DNA of 27,099 nt, from positions 1-27,099 of the forward strand of contig CALBST010000069.1 in NCBI GenBank assembly GCA_937967425.1, written 5' to 3'. This document shows positions 21,561-27,099 of this stretch, piece by piece (position 1 is the stretch's first letter; every line of letters begins with the position of its first letter). This stretch comes from an uncultured Caulobacteraceae bacterium. GTDB lineage: Bacteria > Pseudomonadota > Alphaproteobacteria > Caulobacterales > TH1-2. The notes under the pieces are model-generated. The model saw only the letters and a list, made by a program, of their open reading frames with translations. It was not told the DNA's origin and made no database searches. The position numbers were made by a program, and so were the translations under genes.

Positions 21561-22477
21561 CAGTGCTCGCAATCGTCGCGCTGCACCCGTTCGATTTGCA
21601 GCGTGACGTGCGTGATGCCGAAGGTTCGCGTGATGCCTTCGGTGATCTGGGCTAGGAACGCGTCGTCATTGCCTTCTGGCCGCACCAAGTGCGCGGTAAG
21701 CGCCGGTTTAGTGGCGCCCATGGCCCACACGTGAAGGTCATGGACCGCAGTGACGCCCGGTTGTGAGAGCAGATAGTCACGAACGTTGGCGACATTGATA
21801 TGCGCAGGCGCCGCATCGAGTGAGAGATCGAGCGACTCCCGCAAGAGCCCCCACGTGCCCCAGAGAATGAGCAACACAACCGCGACGGAGATCGCCGGGT
21901 CGATCCAGTTCGCGCCGGTGAAGAAAATCAGCGCGCCGGCGATGATCACAGCCGCCGAAACGCCTGCGTCCGCCACCATGTGCAGGTAGGCGCCGCGCAC
22001 GTTCACGTCTTCCTTGCGGCCGGCGAGGAAAAGCATCGCGGTTCCGCCATTGATCACAACACCGGCGGCTGCGACCGCCATGATGAAGAGCGGCTGTGTC
22101 GGCTCAGGCGAGAACAGACGCGTCGACGCTTCCCACAAAAGACCGCCGCACGCGACTACAAGAACCAACGCATTGGCGAGCGCGGCAAGCACCGTCGCTT
22201 TGGAGAATCCGTATGTGCGCTGCGATCCCGCTTGCTGCTTCGCCAGCCACGCTGCGCCGCCCGCGAGCGCGAGGCCAAGCACGTCCGAGAGATTGTGCGT
22301 CGCGTCTGAAAGCAGCGCCGTTGAGTTCGCGAAAATGCCGGCCGCGGCCTCGACGATCACGAAGCCAAGGTTCAGCGCAATTGCGATAGTATAACGTTTG
22401 TCGGAGGGCGCGGGGTGATGATGGGCGTGATCGTGGTGATCGTGCGCGTGCCCATGATGCCCATGCATGGCGTCCAT
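21557..22477 (-). CDS. Cation diffusion facilitator (zinc efflux type)
   Basis: A 306-residue inner-membrane transporter that exports divalent metal, probably zinc, in exchange for protons. The N-terminus is histidine-rich (MHGHHGHAHDHHDHAHHH), as in ZitB/CzcD. Six membrane helices follow. The metal site is visible as SDATHNLSD in helix 2 and HMVADAG in helix 5. The cytoplasmic domain has VHDLHVWAMG and ends CEHC. The ATG at 22477 is chosen because it stands just before the His-rich stretch; the frame is open to 22531, but the added part is unlike the family, and neither start has a good ribosome site. Ni, Co or Cd cannot be excluded. Confidence 0.9.
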   Translation of the reverse strand: MDAMHGHHGHAHDHHDHAHHHPAPSDKRYTIAIALNLGFVIVEAAAGIFANSTALLSDATHNLSDVLGLALAGGAAWLAKQQAGSQRTYGFSKATVLAALANALVLVVACGGLLWEASTRLFSPEPTQPLFIMAVAAAGVVINGGTAMLFLAGRKEDVNVRGAYLHMVADAGVSAAVIIAGALIFFTGANWIDPAISVAVVLLILWGTWGLLRESLDLSLDAAPAHINVANVRDYLLSQPGVTAVHDLHVWAMGATKPALTAHLVRPEGNDDAFLAQITEGITRTFGITHVTLQIERVQRDDCEHC

Positions 22478-22564
22478 TTGGCGGCGAATCGCGCGAACGG
22501 CAAGGCGGCATTGACAGCCGCGCCAACTCATTTCTCATGGCCACGCGAGGGATGAGATAACATC

Positions 22565-23698
22565 ATGCATTCACGCCGGACTTTGATGGCGATTGGCGCA
22601 GCCACCTTGGCGTCATCCTGTGCAACAGCGCGCGGGTTCGGCGGCGGGTTGATGCGCGACCTGCGCGTCGCGCCCGGAACGCGTCCGGTCCGGTTGCCGC
22701 CGGTCTTGGTATCGCCAGATCGTGTCATCCGCATCGACGTCGGCCTGCGTCCGTTCCGGCCGAGCGGCTTTCGTGTTGAGCGCGAAGCGCTGGGCGACAA
22801 GTTGCTGGTTCACAATTACGGCCACGGCGGCGGCGGCATTACGCTTTCGTGGGGCACTGCGAAACTCGCCGTCGATCTTGGCTACGACACATCGAAGCCG
22901 GACGTAGCGGTGCTTGGCTGCGGCGCTGTCGGCCTCGCCACTGCGCGGCTTCTGCAAGAGCGCGGCGCCCGCGTGCGAATCTACGCGAAAGATCTGCCGC
23001 CCAACACGACCTCAAACGTCGCCGGCGCGCAATGGTGGCCGGCGTCCGTGTTCGACTCCGATCGCGCGACGCCCGAATTCCTGGAGCGCCACTTCGCCGC
23101 CGCGAGCTTTGCGTTCCGCCGCTATCAGTCCTTGGTCGGGGACGCATACGGCGTGAGCTGGGAGACCAATTACAATCTCGCCAACCGCCCCATCACGTCT
23201 TATCCCGCGCGCGAGGAAGACCCGATGCGCGGGCTCGTCGTCAATCAGCGTGATTTGGCGATGGACGAGCACAACTTCCCGCGTCCGTTCGTGCGCCAGT
23301 TCGACACCATGATGATCGAGACGCCGCTTTACCTGCGCCGCATGGAGCTGGATGTCCGTCAGCATGGGGCAGAGATCGTCGTACGCGAGTTCGCCGACGC
23401 CTCGCAGGTCGCGGATCTGCCGGAACAGACAATCTTTAACTGCACGGGCCTTGGCGCAGGGCGCCTATTCGGCGACACGGAGATCATGCCGGTCCGTGGG
23501 CAGTTGGCGATCCTGCTGCCGCAGCCGGAAGTGAACTACAACACGATTGCGCGCGAGGGTTACATGTTCGGCCGGCGCGACGGCATCGTTCTGGGCGGCA
23601 CATTCGAACGCGGCGAGTGGTCGCTTGAGCCGAACCAAGAGACCATCGCCGGCATCCTTGCCGGTCATCAATCGATTTTCGGTGAGATGCGAACCTAA
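22565..23698 (+). CDS. D-amino-acid-oxidase-like flavoprotein, circularly permuted, probably exported
   Basis: A 377-residue FAD-dependent oxidoreductase of the D-amino acid oxidase family with its parts in an unusual order. First comes a Tat-like signal ([17 protein letters not shown]; Cys19 could be a lipid site). Then come motifs that normally lie at the C-terminus: [16 protein letters not shown] (59-73; Arg62 would equal the substrate-binding Arg283 of pig DAAO) and [16 protein letters not shown] (82-97). Only then follows the FAD Rossmann motif [17 protein letters not shown] (114-130) and [29 protein letters not shown], Tyr333 in EGYMFG and [11 protein letters not shown] (342-352) complete the site. 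The end falls just where GFRP would normally follow. Substrate and export are inferred. Confidence 0.85.
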   Translation: MHSRRTLMAIGAATLASSCATARGFGGGLMRDLRVAPGTRPVRLPPVLVSPDRVIRIDVGLRPFRPSGFRVEREALGDKLLVHNYGHGGGGITLSWGTAKLAVDLGYDTSKPDVAVLGCGAVGLATARLLQERGARVRIYAKDLPPNTTSNVAGAQWWPASVFDSDRATPEFLERHFAAASFAFRRYQSLVGDAYGVSWETNYNLANRPITSYPAREEDPMRGLVVNQRDLAMDEHNFPRPFVRQFDTMMIETPLYLRRMELDVRQHGAEIVVREFADASQVADLPEQTIFNCTGLGAGRLFGDTEIMPVRGQLAILLPQPEVNYNTIAREGYMFGRRDGIVLGGTFERGEWSLEPNQETIAGILAGHQSIFGEMRT

Positions 23699-24153
23699 AG
23701 CGGCATAAACAGCACGCGGCCGCCGAGTGCTGCGGCTGTGCGTTCGGCTGTTCGGCAATCGCTTTGCGCCGGCTGCTCGGCCGCGCCTTCAATCCAAGCG
23801 CGGCACCAACCGCCGCGCGGAAGATCGCTTGCGGGGACGCCGGCGAAGTTGTTGCGGCCTTCGTAGGCGGCGCGTTCAACCAAACCGTCGGCGGTCATTT
23901 CCATCACCCGGCCGCCCCAGCGTTGCGCGACCCAATGTGCGTGCTGGCATTCCATCGGCGCGGGTTGGCGATCGGCGGCAAGCTCATCGTAGGCGATACG
24001 GCAGCGGCCAAGGCGCGTGTGTTCGGTCGTCGTCTGCGGGGATTGCGCGGCGCGCGTCTGTGCCGGCTGCTCACGCATAGCGGAAAGGGCGGAGCCGCCA
24101 AGCATCACCAGCGCGAACGCTGTGGCGACACCGGAGGCGGCTAACTTGGTCAT
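23695..24153 (-). CDS. Secreted protein with two cysteine-containing repeats
   Basis: No family is recognised. The 152-residue product has an N-terminal signal sequence ([20 protein letters not shown]) and four cysteines. The mature part contains two related units. Unit one is [10 protein letters not shown]...MEC followed by [17 protein letters not shown]; unit two is GWCRAWIEG...SDC followed by [17 protein letters not shown]. Each has a Cys pair and ends with GGRV-x-x-M, so an internal duplication with one disulfide per unit is likely. The start is set at the ATG at 24153 (GGGGAG close upstream) because the signal begins there; the frame is open to 24261. Its stop overlaps that of the flavoprotein gene by 4 nt. 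Confidence 0.65.
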   Translation of the reverse strand: MTKLAASGVATAFALVMLGGSALSAMREQPAQTRAAQSPQTTTEHTRLGRCRIAYDELAADRQPAPMECQHAHWVAQRWGGRVMEMTADGLVERAAYEGRNNFAGVPASDLPRGGWCRAWIEGAAEQPAQSDCRTAERTAAALGGRVLFMPL

Positions 24154-24274
24154 ATCTCCCCAACACGCATACTCAGGCGATGGTTTCCTGAGCACAGGAT
24201 GAATGTAGGGAGGCAAACAGATGCACGCCGTGACGCCGGTCACGCCGCGATTTCGGTTCAATCACAAACCGTTG

Positions 24275-24300
24275 AACGGCGGGCGCGAACGCCCGCCGTT
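24275..24300 (-). terminator. Hairpin after the 24309-24689 gene
   Basis: AACGGCGGGCG (24275-24285) and CGCCCGCCGTT (24290-24300) form a perfect 11-bp stem. The loop is CGAA (TTCG on the minus strand). It starts 8 nt beyond the stop of the minus-strand gene at 24309. The tail is only moderately T-rich (TCAACGGTTTGTG), so termination strength is uncertain. Confidence 0.6.
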
Positions 24301-24308
24301 TCCGGCTT

Positions 24309-24689
24309 TTACGCCGTCCGCGGCTCGCGCTTCAGCGCGACGATCTGCAGTTCCGCGAAAAGGCCAACAGCGACCGCCTGAGCGATGACAAACGCGTAGC
24401 CAAACAGGGTCGGCGTGGTCAGGAACAGCACCGCGATCGAACCCGCCACCCAAAGCGCGTTGATGGCGACGACCCAGCGGACGCCAGCGCGAGGCACATT
24501 CGCCATCCGCGCGAGCGCAAAGAGCGTCACCATCCAGGGAAGCAGCGCCATGCCCGCATAGGTCAGCAGGTCTTGCGGCAACTGGGTGAGCGGCGCGAGG
24601 AAGCTTCCGCCGATGATCATGACGACGCCCGCGGCGCCCGAGACAGCGCCATCAGCCAGCAACACGCGGCGAAGAAATTGAGAGTTCAT
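24309..24689 (-). CDS. Small four-helix membrane protein
   Basis: A 126-residue product with four hydrophobic segments: VSGAAGVVMIIGGSFLA, LLTYAGMALLPWMVTLFALA, WVVAINALWVAGSIAVLFL and FGYAFVIAQAVAVGLFAELQIVAL. I do not recognise a named function. The start is well fixed, because AAGGAGG lies about 6 nt before the ATG at 24689. The frame stays open to 25385, but that part is antisense to the regulator gene. It is divergent from the MmyB-type regulator, with two operator-like boxes between them, so it is a likely target of that regulator. Confidence 0.75.
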   Translation of the reverse strand: MNSQFLRRVLLADGAVSGAAGVVMIIGGSFLAPLTQLPQDLLTYAGMALLPWMVTLFALARMANVPRAGVRWVVAINALWVAGSIAVLFLTTPTLFGYAFVIAQAVAVGLFAELQIVALKREPRTA

Positions 24690-24741
24690 GGTGTCCTCCT
24701 TGTTGATGGGAGGACGATGACGCGCGCCAACGGGGGAGGCG

Positions 24742-24782
24742 ATTACGTCAGAGGTAATGGCGCGAATGACGCTTGAGGTTAT
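24742..24782. promoter_or_regulatory. Two operator-like boxes between the membrane gene and the MmyB-type regulator
   Basis: Box 1, ATTACGTCAGAGGTAAT (24742-24758), has perfect 5-bp inverted arms (ATTAC/GTAAT). Box 2, ATGACGCTTGAGGTTAT (24766-24782), matches it at 12 of 17 positions. The boxes are 24 bp apart start to start, and box 2 ends 9 nt before the regulator ATG. Binding by the adjacent regulator, controlling itself and the divergent gene, is inferred. Confidence 0.5.
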
Positions 24783-24791
24783 CTTTGCTCC

Positions 24792-25580
24792 ATGCAGAGC
24801 ACAGCCCAAAGCTTCGGCGACCACCTTCGCACCTGGCGTCAGCGCCGGCGGATGAGCCAGTTGGATCTGGCCAGTGAGGCGGGAATCTCCACCCGGCACC
24901 TGAGCTTCGTTGAGACGGGCCGCGCGGCGCCATCGCGCGAGATGGTGCTGCAATTGGCGGAGCACCTGCAATTGCCGCTGCGGGAGCAGAATGCCTTGCT
25001 GGTGGCTGCCGGATTTGCGCCGCGGTTTGGTGAGCGCAAGCTCGATCACCCCGACTTGGCGGCCGTGCGCGGGGCGGTCGAGGCCGTGCTGAAAGGTCAT
25101 GAGCCGAATCCCACGCTGGCGATCGATCGGCGCTGGACCTTGCTGAACGCCAATCAGGCGGCGCTGCGTTTGATGGCGGGTATCGCACCGGAGCTCCTGC
25201 AACCGCCGGCGAACATGCTCCGCGCCAGCTTGCACCCCGATGGCCTGGCGCCGCGCATCCTCAATCTCAACGAATGGCGCGTGCACATCTTCGCGCGGCT
25301 GGAGCGGCAGATCGAAACGACCGCCGATCCGATTCTGGTCGAACTGCTGGAGGAATTGCGCACCTATCCGGGCGGCGGCTCGCACGCGGCCCCGTTGCGC
25401 GATGCAGCGCCCGTAATTACGCCGCTGCGTCTGAGAACCGAAGCCGGCGTGGTGTCGATGTTCGGCGTCACCACGCTCTTCGGCATGCCGCAGGACGTGA
25501 CACTAGAGGAACTGGCGATCGAAACCTTCTTTCCCGCCGACGAAGCAAGCGCGCGTATTCTGAGCAATCTTTCGGCGTGA
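24792..25580 (+). CDS. XRE-family regulator with MmyB-like ligand-binding domain
   Basis: A 262-residue transcription factor. The N-terminal HTH (about 8-65) shows FGDHLRTWRQRRRMSQLDLA, then SEAGISTRHLSFVETGRAAPSREMVLQLAEHLQLPLREQNALLVAAGFAP. The C-terminal domain (about 85-262) has NPTLAIDRRWTLLNANQAALRLMAG, LNLNEWRVHIFARLERQ and FGVTTLFGMPQDVTLEELAIETFFPAD. This is the MmyB-like, PAS-related ligand domain common in this family. The ligand is unknown. The gene is divergent from a small membrane protein gene across 102 nt holding two similar 17-bp boxes, which suggests self-control and control of that gene. Confidence 0.92.
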   Translation: MQSTAQSFGDHLRTWRQRRRMSQLDLASEAGISTRHLSFVETGRAAPSREMVLQLAEHLQLPLREQNALLVAAGFAPRFGERKLDHPDLAAVRGAVEAVLKGHEPNPTLAIDRRWTLLNANQAALRLMAGIAPELLQPPANMLRASLHPDGLAPRILNLNEWRVHIFARLERQIETTADPILVELLEELRTYPGGGSHAAPLRDAAPVITPLRLRTEAGVVSMFGVTTLFGMPQDVTLEELAIETFFPADEASARILSNLSA

Positions 25581-25584
25581 GGTT

Positions 25585-25621
25585 AGAAAGAAGAAGGGCG
25601 CTGAGATTGCTCCCAGCGCCC
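25585..25621 (-). terminator. Rho-independent terminator of nrdA
   Basis: GGGCGCTG (25596-25603) and CAGCGCCC (25614-25621) form a perfect 8-bp stem with a 10-nt loop. On the minus strand it is followed by TTCTTCTTTC. The plus strand has no T run, so it serves nrdA and may only block transcription coming from the regulator gene. Confidence 0.75.
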
Positions 25622-25648
25622 AAGACTCCAATCCAACCAGTCAGCGCG

Positions 25649-27099
25649 CTATTGGCACGCCAGACATTCCTCGTAATCGGTCTTTTCAGCCGGCATCGTC
25701 GGCGCCTCCGCCGCGTCGGCCTTGCCTTCGTCGCCGGCAAAGCCCGCGCGTTGCACTGACTTTGAGCGGCAATAGTAGAGGCTCTTCACGCCGCGCTCCC
25801 ACGCCATCCAGTGCAGCATGTGCAGATCCCACTTATCGACATCGCCCGGGATGAAGATGTTGAGCGACTGCGCTTGGCAGATGAGCGGCGTGCGATCGGC
25901 GGCGAGTTCGATGATCCAGCGTTGATCGATCTCGAAAGCGGTCTTGAAGATCGCCTTCTCTTCGTCGCTGAGGAAATCGAGGTGCTGCACCGAGCCCTCG
26001 TTCTTCAGGATCGAGCTCCACACGCTCTCAGTGTTCTTGCCCTTCTCTTCGAGCAACTTCTCGAGATAGGGGTTCTTCACTGCGAACGAGCCCGAGAGCG
26101 TCTTGTGCGTGTAGATGTTCGCCGGGATCGGCTCGATACCGGCGGACGTGCCGCCGCAGATGATCGAGATCGAAGCCGTCGGCGCGATCGCGAGTTTGTG
26201 CGAGAAACGCGCCATCACGTTGTTCTCGGCCGCATCCGGGCAGGGGCCGCGCTCTTGCGCGAGCTTCACCGAAGCAGCGTCGGCGCCGCGGCGGATGTGC
26301 TTGAAGAGCTTGTTGTTCCACACCTTCGCCATCGCCGATTCCATCGGCACGCCTTGCTTCTGCAGGAAGGAGTGGAAGCCCATCAGGCCCAGACCAACCG
26401 AACGTTCGCGCATAGCGGCGTAAACGGCGCGTTCCATTTCCGGCGGCGCGCGCTGGATGAAGTCTTCCAGCACGTTGTCGAGGAAGCGGAAGATATCTTC
26501 CATGAACAGCGGCTCGTTCTGCCATTCGAGGAACGTTTCGGCGTTCAGCGAAGAGAGGCAGCACACGGCGGTGCGCTCACGGCCATTATGATCCAGGCCG
26601 GTATGCAGCATGATTTCCGAGCACAGGTTCGATTGGCGAACCTTCAGGCCGAGCTTCTTCTGGTGACTCGGCATCTGCTTGTTCACGGTGTCGGAGAAGA
26701 TGATGTAGGGCTCGCCGGTTTGCAGGCGAAGCTCAAGAATCTTCTGCCAGAGCTTGCGTGCATTCACATGCTTCAGCGGCTCTTGGTTCTTCGGCGAGCG
26801 CAGCGCGAACGGCAAATCGTCACGCACCGCGATCATGAATTCGTCGGTGAGGTTGAGCCCGTGGTGCAGGTTCAAACTCTTGCGGTTGAAATCGCCGGCG
26901 GGTTTGCGGATTTCGAGGAATTCCTCGATCTCCGGGTGATGGATGTCCAGGTAGACAGCTGCCGAACCACGACGCAGCGAACCTTGGCTGATCGCCAGCG
27001 TCAGCGAGTCCATCACGCGGATGAACGGAATGATGCCCGACGTTTGACCGTTCTGACCGACCTTTTCGCCGATAGAACGAACGCCGCCCCAATAGGTGC
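25649..27099 (-). CDS. nrdA: Ribonucleoside-diphosphate reductase alpha subunit (5' part outside window)
   Basis: The C-terminal part (at least 483 residues) of class I ribonucleotide reductase large subunit, which makes deoxyribonucleotides. The frame is open to the window edge, with TSGIIPFIRVMDSL upstream of the first ATG, so the start lies outside. Active-site features are SNLCSEI (Asn, Cys and Glu in the places of E. coli N437, C439 and E441), the second redox cysteine region TAVCCLSSLNAE, APTASISIICGGTSAGIEP, the radical-transfer tyrosine pair in VKSLYYCRS and a C-terminal CLAC for reduction by thioredoxin or glutaredoxin. The beta subunit (nrdB) is not in the window. A terminator follows. 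Confidence 0.95.
   Translation of the reverse strand, partial: TYWGGVRSIGEKVGQNGQTSGIIPFIRVMDSLTLAISQGSLRRGSAAVYLDIHHPEIEEFLEIRKPAGDFNRKSLNLHHGLNLTDEFMIAVRDDLPFALRSPKNQEPLKHVNARKLWQKILELRLQTGEPYIIFSDTVNKQMPSHQKKLGLKVRQSNLCSEIMLHTGLDHNGRERTAVCCLSSLNAETFLEWQNEPLFMEDIFRFLDNVLEDFIQRAPPEMERAVYAAMRERSVGLGLMGFHSFLQKQGVPMESAMAKVWNNKLFKHIRRGADAASVKLAQERGPCPDAAENNVMARFSHKLAIAPTASISIICGGTSAGIEPIPANIYTHKTLSGSFAVKNPYLEKLLEEKGKNTESVWSSILKNEGSVQHLDFLSDEEKAIFKTAFEIDQRWIIELAADRTPLICQAQSLNIFIPGDVDKWDLHMLHWMAWERGVKSLYYCRSKSVQRAGFAGDEGKADAAEAPTMPAEKTDYEECLACQ

Noticed and set aside
22533..22557. TCTCAT...ATGAGA inverted repeat before the flavoprotein gene
   Set aside because: Six base pairs with a 12-nt spacer in a short intergenic stretch is within chance, and there is no second copy.
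24309..25385. Long minus-strand reading frame extending over the MmyB-type regulator gene
   Set aside because: Only its last 126 codons, starting at 24689 after a clear ribosome site, look like a protein. The rest is antisense to a regulator with unmistakable HTH and ligand domains and reads as low-complexity Arg/Gln-rich sequence.
1..27099. CRISPR array, tRNA or rRNA gene, insertion sequence, prophage
   Set aside because: No regularly spaced repeats, no cloverleaf-like sequence with TTC-A arms, no transposase or integrase motif in any frame, and no flanking direct repeats were seen.

Overview
The window is a densely packed, high-GC stretch of a bacterial chromosome. It most likely comes from an alphaproteobacterium near the Caulobacterales/Hyphomonadaceae. 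This placement is an inference from gene content: a NifU-like scaffold gene and yidD close to thrS, phaR divergent from phaA, a PduO-type adenosyltransferase overlapping a small two-helix membrane protein, a membrane-bound LuxR/DUF4199 pair, an EcfG-type stress promoter and a CsbD protein. I see no tRNA, rRNA, phage, insertion sequence or CRISPR, and no gene-free stretch longer than 300 bases.

Layout. Positions 1-3978 hold the end of an Fe-S scaffold gene, an MmcQ/YjbR protein, two tandem small membrane-anchored paralogues, a candidate threonine leader peptide with a strong hairpin, yidD (whose 3' end is made of a palindromic repeat element) and thrS. Positions 4072-8028 hold a sugar-transfer group: a GT2 enzyme, a convergent ArnT-like membrane glycosyltransferase, a divergent DPM1/ArnC-like GT2 enzyme and a four-helix membrane protein. 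Positions 8253-11213 hold a small HTH protein, a short conserved-looking protein, an amidase and a methyltransferase. Positions 11258-15831 hold polyhydroxyalkanoate genes (phaR, phaA, phaB) interrupted by a minus-strand VOC / DUF4199 / membrane-LuxR group, followed by a CsbD gene with its own stress promoter. Positions 15883-17055 are a minus-strand operon (two-helix membrane protein, cobalamin adenosyltransferase, VOC protein). Positions 17158-21560 hold rmuC, two paralogous lipoprotein methyltransferases on either side of arfB, and nudC. Positions 21557-25580 hold a cation efflux protein, an exported D-amino-acid-oxidase-like flavoprotein, a secreted cysteine-repeat protein, a small membrane protein and a divergent MmyB-type regulator. 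The window ends inside nrdA.

Most interesting points. (1) A short reading frame, MNPRFVTTTTY, with four consecutive Thr codons lies just upstream of yidD-thrS. Its ATG falls where transcription should start, and a 13-bp hairpin follows, which looks like a leaderless-peptide attenuator. (2) The flavoprotein at 22565-23698 carries the C-terminal signatures of D-amino acid oxidase before its FAD-binding Rossmann motif, so it looks circularly permuted, and it also has a Tat-like signal. (3) A dispersed-type palindromic repeat lies in frame within the end of yidD and reaches into the thrS initiation region. (4) CsbD has a good EcfG-type promoter (GGAAC-N16-CGTT). (5) The phaA stop codon is the loop of its own terminator. 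(6) Two 17-bp operator-like boxes sit 24 bp apart in front of the MmyB-type regulator.
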